DNA of 64,000 bases from Campylobacter sp. (lineage in GTDB: Bacteria; Campylobacterota; Campylobacteria; Campylobacterales; Campylobacteraceae), in assembly GCF_019423325.1 (NCBI RefSeq), contig NZ_JAHZBQ010000001.1, forward strand, positions 62,001-126,000, in the 5' to 3' direction. Shown here piece after piece: positions 51,210 to 60,362 of this stretch; the first letter of the stretch is position 1; each line of letters opens with the position of its first letter. Under the pieces are notes generated by a model that did no database searches, had not been told where the DNA came from, and saw nothing but the letters and a program-made list of their open reading frames with translations. Made by a program: the position numbers and the translations under genes.

Positions 51210-51284
51210 TGCATCGCCTGCGGTGGGCGCGGACGTCTGATCCGCTTTGCTTGCAAAGGCGCAGGCGGCTATAGCTGCGCGGTA
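51210..51284 (+). pseudogene. Relic of DnaJ-type zinc-finger coding sequence
   Basis: Reading from 51210 gives CIACGGRGRLIRFACKGAGG and then YSCAV, against CANCGGRGRLICPDCKGTGG and YSRAA in the gene at 51970. The two 75-base stretches align without gaps at about 55 of 75 positions by hand count. One zinc-ligand Cys is replaced by Arg. It is a decayed duplicate of 52414-52488. Confidence 0.65.
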
Positions 51285-51969
51285 GTAGAGCTAAATTTTA
51301 CGAGCTGCTGCGTCGCGGCAATGAAATTTTGCGCCGTGCTGCTCGCTGCGAACAGAATTTGTGCGATGATATGTCGGCTATACGCTCGTAAATTAAATTG
51401 CACTACACGCACCCGTCGCCTGATTGTCGCGCGGGATTGAAATTTGCGCGCTGCTGCTTGTCGTAAAATTTTAGGTCGCTGCACGCCGCGCCATAGCTGT
51501 CGTAAAATTTTAAATTTCATGCTGTGCGTACGTACGAGCTAGCCGTAAAATTTAAATTTTATGCAGGCGTGAAATTTGCTTCGCGTTACGCTGTGTCGTA
51601 CATCGTCGCGAGCCAAATTATGCGCTGCTGCGGAATAAAATCTTGCATGCCCGCTGCTACCGCTCGGGCGCCGTATGCCTGGCGGCTCCGTTTTGCGATC
51701 CGTTCGCGCCGTATTTGTTGCGATCAGTTACGCGCGTCGCCGTCGCAGTGCGAGATTTCGCGTCGAGCTCTATTTTAGAGCTTTGATTTGCAGCGAGATT
51801 TTACGGCGCGAAATGGCGTTAAATTCCATCCTGCGTGAGATTTTGGAATTTTAAAATTCCCTTTCGCGGTATAATTATATGAAATGCTAAAATTTGCAGG
51901 ATCTTAATAAAGGAATTTTAAAATTTATGAGGCGTGGCTTTGTGGCGCGCCCGCAAGAAAGGAGCGATC

Positions 51970-54609
51970 ATGGACAAGCTGGATAAAGAGGAGCTAGCAG
52001 AGGTGTTTGTCGCTAGGCTCAAAGCCCTAGCGCGTAGCGGTGGTGCCGATCTGCGCGAGCTTGATCGCGAGTTTTATGGATTTAGCGCGAGGCTTGGCGT
52101 GCGTTACGACTTTGCCGGTAAGTTTAGCGTCTCACAGATAAATGGCGGCGAGAGCGCTCAGCTGCATTTCGCAGATATCGCGCAGTTCGAGGCTCATGCG
52201 CGCGAGTGCCTACGCGCGGCAAGCACTGATGCGGAGCTAAGCGAGGCCTTTATGCTACGCCTGCGTGCAGATCCCCAAAAAGCCGCTACGAATGCGGATC
52301 AGATCATAAAATTTCACGATTTTAAGCCCTTTAGCGTTCAGCTGCGCTGCGAGCATTGCGGCGGATCGGGCAGGAGGCGCTGCAAAGCCTGCGAAGGCAC
52401 AGGCAAGACGCCGTGCGCTAACTGCGGCGGGCGCGGGCGCTTGATCTGCCCCGATTGCAAGGGCACCGGCGGATATAGCCGCGCGGCATTAAGCTCTACG
52501 GAGGCTCATGCGCGCAGCCTTTCTGAAGGCGATTCTGCAGGCTCTGCGTCAAATTCTATGGGCTATCGCTTTATCCCCTGCGCTAGCTGCGGCGGTAGCG
52601 GCTCGCGCATTTGTCCCGCTTGCGGCGGTGCAGGCAGATTGCGCTGCGAAAAGTGCGGTGGTGCGGGCGATTTTCGCTGCGAGCACTGCGATGGGCGCGG
52701 GTATTTCACTCGCACCGGCAAAATATCCGTTTATGCCCGCCCGAGCGTCAGCATAGGCGCTAGCTCGCAGGTTTTTGGGCGCGAGCTGCTGGAGTTTTTA
52801 TGCAGCAAGGGCGTAGGTTTTGCAGCTCGCAGACTTTTGTTTCGTCTATGCTCGCTGCGAGCGGTGCAGGGCGGCTGCGAAGCGGTATTTAGCGCGGAGG
52901 ATGATTTTTTGCGCTTGAGTTTTGCCGTCTGCGGCAAGGCTTACGATGCGGCGTGCTTCGGCGGCGTGACATTCGTAAGACCTAACTTTTTTGACGAAGT
53001 TTTTGCGCCGGAGCTTGCGGCGGTACGCAGCGCGCCCGCTAGGCTAGGGCGGGACGATGCGCAAAGCCTTTTTGCGCTATTTCGCGCGAAGCCTGTGCTG
53101 GATGCGGCGATGCGCCTAGCTAGTGCTAAGCTGCGCGGCGAGACGCTAAATCTCGAGCAGTTGCGCGGCGCGGATGGACATTTTAACTTTGCAAATTCTA
53201 CCTGCGGCACGGCTGATCGCGACGCTTTGAGCCTTGCAAAAGACGCTTCGCACAAAGAAAATCTCAAGGGCGGCGCGAGTGTAAAATTTGCGGGCACGAA
53301 ATTCGCGAGCGCTTCGGCAAATTCTATGGGCGCGGAAGATAATCGCTTGGGGTTGCGCGGAGAGCAAGGCAGGTTCGCAGGAGGAGTGAGCGGTGGCATA
53401 AAATTTGCCGGGGCGGATCTTTTGGAAGGTGGAGAGAATTCTGCCGGCGATTTTGAGGCTAGGCAGCAAAACAGCGAAGCTCTCGCGCAGAATGGACCTA
53501 ATTTTGCCGGCTCGCAAGAGGGCTTAAGCGGCACTTCTGATCGCGCCGCGGAGGATCTTTACGAATTACACGGCGAGCGAGATTACCGAGATTTAAGCGC
53601 CTTGGGTGCTGAAAATTCCACAAATTCCATAGACTCCGCCGCAATCAATTCCGCAAATTCCAAAAACCTCGCCGCTACAAAATTTAAAAATCGCGCGAAT
53701 ACGCAAAGCCCTGCCTCGTCAAATTCTAAAATTTCGCCCTTTGCCCAATTAAAGAAATTCTTTTTTCCGCATTCTTTGCGCGAGGATTGCGCGCAGAGTT
53801 TTGCCGCGGCGATTATGCGCGTTTGCGAGGGCTTTATTTCGCAGCAATGCGCTCGCGATTTGGGCAGCGCGATGGCTGGGGCGCTTGGCGTGCTAAGCCC
53901 ACGCTATGACCGCGCGGTGTGGCGCATAGGCGGAGGCGCGCTCATCGCAGCGGCTGCGCTGGCGTGCGAGGGCTGCTTCGAGATGATCTTTGCGGAGCAT
54001 TATTTTTGGGCACTCGCGTGCGGTGCGGTAATCGCTGTTGCGGGGATGTTAGGCGGTGTGGCGCTGTGGCTGGCAAGCGTAGTGCGGTGCGTCGTAAAAG
54101 CTCGTAAAATTCCACGAGAGTATCGCTGCGGCAGGAGCGGCGCGGCGTTTGCTAGCTTTTGCAAAGCTCTGCTCTGCGCCGTTTTAGCTAGCGCAATCTA
54201 CGGAGGCGCGGCAAATACGGGCTATGTGCCGAAAACCGGCGCAGCAGGGCTGCTGCGAGGGTGGATGCCTACATTTTTTGAGGACGAAAATTCCGCTTCC
54301 GCGAGTGATGGCGTAAATTCTGCAGACGAAAATTCTACGAGTGCAAGCTCTAGCGGCTCTGAAAGCCCTGCTTCAAATTCCGTCTCCGGGGCGACTAAGG
54401 ATTCCGCTGCGATGCAAAAGGATAAAATTTTATATATCCAAAAAAGCATCGGAGTGAAGCAGGATGGAATTTTTGGCGCACGCACGTTAAAAAAGGCGAG
54501 GGAGGTTTTGGATCAAAACCTAAGCGGCGTCGATGAAATTTACGAGGCTCTAAAAAGCAAAGAGCAGGCGACGACAAATCTACGCCAAGGCAATAAATCC
54601 GCGCCTTAG
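51970..54609 (+). CDS. Large protein with eight CxxCxGxG motifs, membrane spans and PG-binding-like tail
   Basis: An 879-residue protein of unknown function. Residues 127-244 hold two tetrads of the DnaJ zinc motif CxxCxGxG, starting at 127, 138, 149, 160 and 204, 215, 226, 237, exactly 11 residues apart in each tetrad. There is no J domain. Residues 400-590 are a Ser/Asn/Ala-rich low-complexity stretch with many NSxxS words. Hydrophobic segments lie at about 654-672, 678-705 and 728-746. A second Ser-rich linker leads to ILYIQKSIGVKQDGIFGARTLKKA (about 820-843), which resembles a peptidoglycan-binding repeat. The ATG at 51970 has AAAGGAGCGATC upstream; a start at 51934 has none. Confidence 0.72.
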   Translation: MDKLDKEELAEVFVARLKALARSGGADLRELDREFYGFSARLGVRYDFAGKFSVSQINGGESAQLHFADIAQFEAHARECLRAASTDAELSEAFMLRLRADPQKAATNADQIIKFHDFKPFSVQLRCEHCGGSGRRRCKACEGTGKTPCANCGGRGRLICPDCKGTGGYSRAALSSTEAHARSLSEGDSAGSASNSMGYRFIPCASCGGSGSRICPACGGAGRLRCEKCGGAGDFRCEHCDGRGYFTRTGKISVYARPSVSIGASSQVFGRELLEFLCSKGVGFAARRLLFRLCSLRAVQGGCEAVFSAEDDFLRLSFAVCGKAYDAACFGGVTFVRPNFFDEVFAPELAAVRSAPARLGRDDAQSLFALFRAKPVLDAAMRLASAKLRGETLNLEQLRGADGHFNFANSTCGTADRDALSLAKDASHKENLKGGASVKFAGTKFASASANSMGAEDNRLGLRGEQGRFAGGVSGGIKFAGADLLEGGENSAGDFEARQQNSEALAQNGPNFAGSQEGLSGTSDRAAEDLYELHGERDYRDLSALGAENSTNSIDSAAINSANSKNLAATKFKNRANTQSPASSNSKISPFAQLKKFFFPHSLREDCAQSFAAAIMRVCEGFISQQCARDLGSAMAGALGVLSPRYDRAVWRIGGGALIAAAALACEGCFEMIFAEHYFWALACGAVIAVAGMLGGVALWLASVVRCVVKARKIPREYRCGRSGAAFASFCKALLCAVLASAIYGGAANTGYVPKTGAAGLLRGWMPTFFEDENSASASDGVNSADENSTSASSSGSESPASNSVSGATKDSAAMQKDKILYIQKSIGVKQDGIFGARTLKKAREVLDQNLSGVDEIYEALKSKEQATTNLRQGNKSAP

Positions 54610-54647
54610 GCTTGGCGGGCGATCTTAAAAAACCAAAAAGGACGAAA

Positions 54648-55280
54648 ATGAAAAATAAAATTTTAATTCTAGCATTCGCTGCGGCGCTTTCCGCAAATTT
54701 CGCGCTAGCTGAAAATTTTGAAATCACCGCAGACGATATAAGCTGGGCTACAAAATCCTGCGATAAGGGCGATATGAAGGCGTGCGGGGCCTTGGCGCAG
54801 ATTTATAATTATGGCTGGGGCGTGCCGCAAGATCTGCTAAAGGCTGCGCCGTTATACGTCAAAGCTTGCAAAGGCGGCGATGTGGAGTCGTGCGTAAATT
54901 TAGGCATTTTGTATCAAAGCGGAGAGGGGATGCCGCGCGATGAGGCAAAGGCGGTGGAGCTGTTCGACAAAGCCTGCGATGACGGGCACGCGATAGGCTG
55001 TAGTAACGCGGGCTCTGCGTATATCAAAGGCAGAGGCGTGCGCAAAGACGCTATAAAGGGCGTAGGTTACTATGTGCGCGGTTGCGATATGGATATTGCG
55101 GACAGCTGGCTTGCGTGCTTAAATTTAGCGCGTCTTTACGAGGGCATAGATAATGTTAAAGCCGTGCAGTACTACAAAAAGGCCTGCGAGCTAGGCAGCA
55201 AGGATAGATTTATGAGCTCGGTAGCGGAGCATGAAAGGGCATGGCAAAGCTCATGCGAAAGCTACGAAAGGCTTAAATAG
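54648..55280 (+). CDS. Secreted Sel1-repeat (Hcp-like) protein
   Basis: A 210-residue periplasmic or secreted protein. The signal peptide MKNKILILAFAAALSANFALA is followed by four to five Sel1 units of about 36 residues, each with the cysteine pair of Helicobacter cysteine-rich proteins: CDKGDMKACGALAQIYNYGWGVPQD, CKGGDVESCVNLGILYQSGEGMPRD, CDDGHAIGCSNAGSAYIKGRGVRKD and CDMDIADSWLACLNLARLYEG. I chose the ATG at 54648, with AAAAAGGACGAAA upstream; the GC-shaped extension from 54612 lacks a signal. It follows the zinc-finger gene by 38 bases and may be co-transcribed with it. Confidence 0.88.
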   Translation: MKNKILILAFAAALSANFALAENFEITADDISWATKSCDKGDMKACGALAQIYNYGWGVPQDLLKAAPLYVKACKGGDVESCVNLGILYQSGEGMPRDEAKAVELFDKACDDGHAIGCSNAGSAYIKGRGVRKDAIKGVGYYVRGCDMDIADSWLACLNLARLYEGIDNVKAVQYYKKACELGSKDRFMSSVAEHERAWQSSCESYERLK

Positions 55281-55448
55281 CCCGCAAATCTATGCATTGA
55301 AGCAGACTCTCGCGCTCGCCGTGGCTACGGAGCAAGAACCATAGCAGATTTCGCATAAATAGCGCAAATCTAAACATCAAGTATCCTGTAGGAGCGGAAA
55401 CATAACGGCGCAAGCTCTTAGCGGGCTCGTATTTTAGGAGACAAGATA

Positions 55449-56009
55449 ATGACGTTAGCGCTGATCCGCCACATTACGCCGCTGATCGATCGCGGCGTGT
55501 GCGACGCTGCAGAGGCCGCACGGCGCGCGATCCTGTACGATACTACGCAAAGCTTAGCTCTGTATGAAACCTATAAATTTAAAAGCAGCGTCGCATACGA
55601 AAAGCTCGCCCGCATAAGCCGAGTATGCTCATCGCCGCTGCCGCGCGCCGCACTTACGGCACAAAAGCTGTTTCCACACCGACGGGACATAGAGTACCTA
55701 GAGGCTTTGCGCGAGTTTAATCTGCGAATATTCCCCGTGCCGCTAATAAAAATGCCGTTTGATTGTTGGCTCGTGCTCTCGCGCCTGCTGTGGCTGTGCG
55801 GCATGAACCCTAGCGGCGCAAGCGCGAAAGCAGAGCGGCGGCGCGCGCTTGATCTGATGCCGTCGCTGCTGGAAGCGGACACGGCGGTGATCGCGCACGG
55901 CTTCGTGCTGCGCGTCATACGCCGTAGCGCGCGGCGGGCAGGCTACTGCCTGATATACCGCTTTTGCGAGGGCTGCTTCTGCGTAGAAATTTGGCAGTGC
56001 GCCGCGTAA
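55449..56009 (+). CDS. Histidine phosphatase-like protein
   Basis: A 186-residue protein with the layout of the phosphoglycerate-mutase-like histidine phosphatases. It has an N-terminal LIRHITP (family RHG/RHxxP), then CSSPLPRAALTAQKLF (S-x-x-x-R-A-x-x-T-A), an acidic EALREF and a late VIAHGFVLRVI with the second His. The usual RHG is RHI here, which occurs in some members. The C-terminal part is Cys-rich. AGGAGACAAGATA gives a ribosome site. Substrate is unknown. It lies between the two fhs repeat copies. Confidence 0.75.
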   Translation: MTLALIRHITPLIDRGVCDAAEAARRAILYDTTQSLALYETYKFKSSVAYEKLARISRVCSSPLPRAALTAQKLFPHRRDIEYLEALREFNLRIFPVPLIKMPFDCWLVLSRLLWLCGMNPSGASAKAERRRALDLMPSLLEADTAVIAHGFVLRVIRRSARRAGYCLIYRFCEGCFCVEIWQCAA

Positions 56010-56169
56010 AGATACCGCTCTGCGCGAAATTTTGAAATTTTGCGTTTTGTAAATTTTAAATTTAATGTGTCGTTTGGCAACTGTCGCGAGGCGGCGAAAT
56101 TTTATCATGCAATGAGCGCTGCTTTTTTGAATACGGATAGCCCGCCGCCGTGAAGTAAAATTTAAACCA

Positions 56170-56475
56170 TACGGCGCGAGCGAGGTCGTTTTCGAACCCG
56201 AGGCGCAAAAGGCGCTGCAGCATATCAAGGCCTTGGGGCTTGAGTGCCTAAACGTCTGCATCGCCAAGACGCAGTATAGCTTTAGCGACGATGCTAAAGC
56301 GCTTGGGCGGGCGCGCGGCTTTAAACTCAGCGTCAAAGATCTTCAAATTCGCACGGGAGCGGGCTTCATCGTCGCAGTCTGCGGCAAGATAATGCTTATG
56401 CCGGGGCTGCCGAAGGTTCCTAACGCGCTAAATATGAAGATCACTAGCGATGGCGTCATAAGCGGGCTGGCGTGA
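56170..56475 (+). pseudogene. Truncated duplicate of the fhs 3' end
   Basis: A perfect copy of the last 306 bases of fhs, including its stop codon, in the same orientation and 5,963 bases downstream. It encodes the final 101 residues of formate-tetrahydrofolate ligase in frame but lacks the ATP-binding domain and a start signal. An internal ATG or TTG could start at most a short peptide. The upstream junction (CCATACGGCG) is abrupt. The lack of any divergence points to a recent duplication or ongoing gene conversion. Confidence 0.95.
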
Positions 56476-56913
56476 TTTGAAATTTTATTTTTTGCGCCTC
56501 CATTTTTTTTTGCACGCCCGCCTTGGGGTTTAAGCTTAGCTCACCGGCCTAGTCGCGATTTAAGCTTAGCATTCGTAGGTACTCAGACGAGAGCGGAGTA
56601 GAGTTACCGATTTGCAAAATTTAGCTGAATTTGCTCGCTTGCGGGTAAATTTTAAGCGCGGGATTTTGCGGATCGGCTTTGATTTTTAAAAACAGAGGCG
56701 AATTTGACGTTAGGTTTGCCTTTTAAAATTTGACGGATTGCCCATAATTTCTCGCCAAAGCGGATAAAATTGCTTGCCTTTTTTGGCAAATCGCCACTAA
56801 TCGTAAATTTGAGATTTTTACGTCAAATTTATGAGAAAATCGACGTAACATATTTTGGCGTTTTTATTGATCAAATTTGCTTAGGCAAGCCAAAAATCCT
56901 GCGCGAAACAGAG
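56476..56913. other. Intergenic region after the fhs duplicate
   Basis: 438 bases of AT-rich sequence. The 75-codon frame at 56770-56997 overlaps the convergent glycosylase gene and is rejected. Confidence 0.4.
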
Positions 56914-57354
56914 CTAAATTTTAACCCTCTCCCACGGCTCAATCCCGCCTGCAACCTCCTCAAAAACGCCTGCGATTTCTATATTTTTTACGCTTAAATT
57001 TCGCTCGTAAGCCTTGATGTCGCGTGATTTTAACTTCTCTTGCAAAAATGCGAATTCATACTCTATCTGCCCGCGAGTGACGGCTATTTTGGCTAAATTT
57101 CGCTCGTCAAATTCGCCCACTTTTGCCGCGTCAAATTTATAGCCGCGAGCGCACGCCTGCGCGTAAACCTCCGCCAGATACCCGTTTATCGCCTCTAGCG
57201 CGTTTTCGTGCGCGTAAAAGCGGTCAAGCTGCGGGTGATTTTTGTAGCCTTTAGTTAGCCCCGCCAGAACGTTTTTAGCTAGCAGAGCCTCGCGCCAAAG
57301 TGCGACTAGCCCCTTTGCATCGAGATATTTAAAGCTTATCGTCCAAAGTCTCAT
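56914..57354 (-). CDS. Pyrimidine dimer DNA glycosylase-family protein
   Basis: A 146-residue protein whose N-terminus MRLWTISFKYLDAKGLVALWREALLAKNVLAGLTKGYKNHPQLDRF is characteristic of the T4 endonuclease V-like (Pyr_excise) family. Members cut the glycosidic bond at UV-induced pyrimidine dimers, but many bacterial relatives are uncharacterised. The conserved GYKNHPQL-RF block is present. The rest is helical with YEFAFLQEKLKSRDIKAYE. The gene stands alone, and the actual activity is not shown by sequence. Confidence 0.78.
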   Translation of the reverse strand: MRLWTISFKYLDAKGLVALWREALLAKNVLAGLTKGYKNHPQLDRFYAHENALEAINGYLAEVYAQACARGYKFDAAKVGEFDERNLAKIAVTRGQIEYEFAFLQEKLKSRDIKAYERNLSVKNIEIAGVFEEVAGGIEPWERVKI

Positions 57355-57493
57355 TTTCGCCTTTCGTTAAATTTCGTCGTCAAATTCGGCGCGCTTTGCG
57401 CCACAGCGTGAGCGGCGATAAATTCGCGCCTTAAATTTAGCCGCGATCTATCGAAGCTAAATTTTACCTCGCCGCACCTTTGAGCTTGCCCGC

Positions 57494-58600
57494 TCATTGC
57501 AGCTTGCCTCTGCATAGCACAGGGATCTTTTCTACGACCTCGCCGCCGCTAACGAGGTAGGCGAACTCGTGTAAATTTACGACGGGGCAGATGTGGTTTG
57601 GATAAATTTCGAGCCGATCGCCTACGCGCACGGCGTCTCGCAGCGCTCTGTGGTAGATGATCGCATGCTCGTCGTAAACGCCGCTCACCCACACATCCGT
57701 GCCCTTTATGCGCCCGAGTCCGGGCGTGGCGGTGAAGCCCTCGGTGCGCCTTTGCTGCGTGAGCCCCTTGGCGCCGACGTCGGTGATGATGCGATCCGCC
57801 GTAGGTCTGCTGATGACGGTCGTAAGGATACTAGCTGCATTCATCGAATAATCGCCGTACGCCTGCGCCTGCGAGGCGTCCATAAAGATATATGTGCCCG
57901 GGCGGATCTCGGTGACGCCCTTTAAAATTTCAAAATCGTTTATGAGCGAGGGCGTCGAGCCGATGCTAACGACGCGTGCGGGCAGAGCCAGCTCGCGCGC
58001 GATATCCGCAAACTCCAGCGTGCGGCGCTGTGCGGCTAGATGGATGCGCTCGCATTCGTTTTTATTGGCGGCCTTGTAGGAGTGGCCGTCGTGAGAGAAT
58101 ACGCCGCGGAATTCGATATTTTTGCAGCTTTTTAGAAATTTTATAAACGCCGCGAAATCCTCCTTTTCCACGAAGCCCGAGCGGTTTTCGCCCACTTCGA
58201 TCTTGGCAAGCACGCAGGCTTTCGTGCCGCTGCGCTCAAAGGCGCGCTCTATTAGACGCGCCTGCTCTATGCTATCTGCGCCTAAGCTTAAGTTTATCCC
58301 TGCGCGCAAAAGCGCGATGATGCGCTGAAATTTCAGCTCGCCCACGATTTCGTTTGCGATAAATATATCTTTTAGCCCGTTTGCCGCCATGATCTCGGCC
58401 TCGCCCGTTTTGGCGACCGTGATGCCCGCAGCGCCGAGGCTTTTTTGCAGCTTCGCGAAATAGGGCATTTTGTGCGTTTTGGTGTGCGGACGCAGGCTTA
58501 CGCCCGCGGCGTCCGCGTAGTTTTGCATCTTTTGCAGGTTGCGAAGCACGATCTCGCGATCAATCAGCAGCGCCGGCGTGTCGATGTCGGATATCTTCAT
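57494..58600 (-). CDS. D-threonine aldolase-family PLP enzyme
   Basis: A 368-residue fold-type III PLP protein of the D-threonine aldolase / D-serine dehydratase (DSD1) family. The N-terminal alanine-racemase-like barrel contains DIDTPALLIDREIVLRNLQKMQ and RPHTKTHKMPYFAKLQ, where the Lys of HTKTHK forms the Schiff base. Further blocks are AKTGEAEIM and KIEVGENRSGF. The C-terminal domain has EIYPNHICPVVNLHEFAYLV, with a metal-binding H-x-C. AAGGAGGAAGCTT gives a strong ribosome site. The substrate (D-threonine, D-serine or a beta-hydroxy amino acid) is not certain. Confidence 0.88.
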   Translation of the reverse strand: MKISDIDTPALLIDREIVLRNLQKMQNYADAAGVSLRPHTKTHKMPYFAKLQKSLGAAGITVAKTGEAEIMAANGLKDIFIANEIVGELKFQRIIALLRAGINLSLGADSIEQARLIERAFERSGTKACVLAKIEVGENRSGFVEKEDFAAFIKFLKSCKNIEFRGVFSHDGHSYKAANKNECERIHLAAQRRTLEFADIARELALPARVVSIGSTPSLINDFEILKGVTEIRPGTYIFMDASQAQAYGDYSMNAASILTTVISRPTADRIITDVGAKGLTQQRRTEGFTATPGLGRIKGTDVWVSGVYDEHAIIYHRALRDAVRVGDRLEIYPNHICPVVNLHEFAYLVSGGEVVEKIPVLCRGKLQ

Positions 58601-59364
58601 AAGCTTCCTCCTTGTTAAATTTACGAAATTTTATGCAGCCGCGCTTGGTAGCTGCGCCCGTTTTGCGGCGGCGAAATTTTAAAATTTAGCGCGGCTTACA
58701 AAGGGCGAAATTTACGCGCTTCTCGCAAAAAATGGAATTTACGCACTTCTCGCAAAATATGGAATTTGCGTGCCGTAAATTTGTCGCTGCTTGCGAAATA
58801 ATGGCTTACTCGCCGTAAATCGGTGCCCTTCGCGAAACGTCTGAATTTAGACTAGAAAATTTTGTTTACGCGTATTAAATTTAGCCTCGCTTGCAAAATT
58901 GCAAAATTAGCGCATCAAATTTAAGGATGCCTGCGCGAAGCGTTTAAATTTAGCGAGTAGATTTGCGTTTCCGCGCCGCACAAAGCAGCGCAGGCAAAAG
59001 CAATACCGCGCGCTGCATGAAAAAGTCAAAATAAAATTCTAAAATGCGCTGAGTGAAAATCAATACACACCCCCTACCGCTAGGCTCATGGAGTTTTCGG
59101 CTCCGCTTCACGCCGTTTTATTCCTCGCGCGTCTATTTTTCTTGCGACACATATTCGCGTTAAATTTTTCGGCGAGCGACCCGGCACACTATCTGTTTCC
59201 GCGCCGCCGCTCGTATTTTTTTGATAAATCTCGTTTGCACCGCTGCCAGTGTTTTTTACTAAAGCTCGTTTTGCGCCGCACGCTGCACATCACCGTATAT
59301 TTTCGCACCGCTACTGGTTTCCGCAGCGGCACTTCATTTCTAGCGCGCCTCGCCTCGAGATTTG
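58601..59364. other. Intergenic region with short repeats
   Basis: 764 bases without a convincing gene. The 141-codon frame at 59088-59513 is Phe/Arg/Ser-rich and overlaps the VWA gene, so it is rejected. A 27-bp tandem repeat lies at 58709-58762 and several GTAAATTTGTCGC-like words follow. Confidence 0.45.
58709..58762. repeat. 27-bp tandem repeat, two copies
   Basis: Copies at 58709-58735 and 58736-58762 begin AATTTACGC and contain CTTCTCGCAAAA; 25 of 27 bases match. A third, partial copy begins AATTTGCGTGC at 58763. Confidence 0.75.
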
Positions 59365-60078
59365 CTATTTTTTGTCCTGAAGCACCTTGTCGCGCCATTT
59401 CGAGTTTGCTTTATTGTCGGTCGCTACGTCTTTGGATATCTCGGCTGCCGCTTCGAAATTTTTACTCACGCCCTCTTTGGAATTCTCGTATTTTAGGGCA
59501 TTTTCGCTTTTGATACCGATGCTGCGTGCTTCGCTTGCGGCGTCGATATTAGCGCCTAAAAAGATAAACTCCCAGTCGTATTTTTCCTGCTTGTCGCTAA
59601 TCATCTTTTTGATCTGCGCTTTGGAGTATTCGCGGCTCGAGTTCTCCTGTCCGTCGGTGATGATGACGAAAAGCACGCGATTATTTTTGGCATAGATGTC
59701 AGGCACGCGCTCGATACGCGCTATCGTGCTGCCGACGGCGTCAAGTAGCGCGGTGTTGCCGCCGGCGTAGTACTCCTTGGACGTTAGGTTTTCGACCTTC
59801 TTAAGCGGCGTGCGGTCGTGGATGACATTAAATTTCGTATCGAAAAGCACGGTCGTGACGCTGGCGTCGATGCCCTCTTTGCGCTCCTTTTCTATCATCG
59901 AGTTAAATCCGCCGATCGTATCGCTCTCAAACCCGCTCATCGAGCCTGATTTATCTAAGATCAGCACCAATTCCAGGTGATTTACGCCGTCTTTATGATC
60001 GGGCGGCGTCTCTAGCTCTACACTTTTGGCAAACAATATGCCCGCAAGCGCGGCAACAAGAAGGATGATTTTTTTCAT
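59365..60078 (-). CDS. Secreted VWA-domain protein
   Basis: A 237-residue protein with a cleavable signal peptide (MKKIILLVAALAGILFA). It has a von Willebrand factor A domain with the metal-ion site DKSGS (D42, S44, S46), a later GGNTALLDAVG with the Thr, and FVIITDGQENSS with the Asp. The VWA domain fills nearly the whole mature protein and no membrane span follows, so it is probably periplasmic. Function is unknown; such proteins bind partners through the metal site. No operon partner is visible. Confidence 0.88.
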   Translation of the reverse strand: MKKIILLVAALAGILFAKSVELETPPDHKDGVNHLELVLILDKSGSMSGFESDTIGGFNSMIEKERKEGIDASVTTVLFDTKFNVIHDRTPLKKVENLTSKEYYAGGNTALLDAVGSTIARIERVPDIYAKNNRVLFVIITDGQENSSREYSKAQIKKMISDKQEKYDWEFIFLGANIDAASEARSIGIKSENALKYENSKEGVSKNFEAAAEISKDVATDNKANSKWRDKVLQDKK

Positions 60079-60229
60079 AGGGGCTCCTTTGTTAAAATTT
60101 TATTATTTTACTATTGTATCGCTTAAGCAATGAAATTTTATCGCTAAAGCTTCGCCGCACGCCCCTGCTACGTAAATTTTAATACGAAATTTTGTTGCGG
60201 AATTTTAACGTATCTTTGCGCACGGCGCC

Positions 60230-60362
60230 GCAAAGTTCGGCGTGACATAGAATTTTGCATGGCGCAGAATTTCACCGCGAAATTTTAAGGCGTAGAATTT
60301 TATATGGCACGGAATTTCGCGTGTAAATTTTATGCGGCACGGAATTTTATAACGCCGCAAAA
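60230..60362. repeat. Degenerate GAATTTTA/GGCACGG repeats
   Basis: Short recurring units of the type GGCGYAGAATTTYA, GGCACGGAATTTY and AAATTTTA at about 20-30 base spacing, just downstream of the EamA gene. They are probably non-coding filler of the type seen through the window. Confidence 0.4.

Larger units (their letters stand above)
50513..51969. other. Repeat-rich region downstream of fhs
   Basis: About 1.4 kb without a credible gene. It holds a 9-bp tandem repeat at 50702-50740, many TAAATTTCACG/AAATTTTACG words, and at 51210-51284 a degenerate copy of DnaJ-type zinc-finger coding sequence. The frames at 50638-50922, 51087-51440 and 51524-51778 show no other protein-like content. Confidence 0.5.

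Noticed and set aside
56770..56997. 75-codon frame overlapping the glycosylase-family gene
   Set aside because: It runs into the 3' end of a well-supported gene on the other strand and has no family.
59088..59513. 141-codon plus-strand frame
   Set aside because: Overlaps the end of the VWA gene; Phe/Arg/Ser-rich with no motif.
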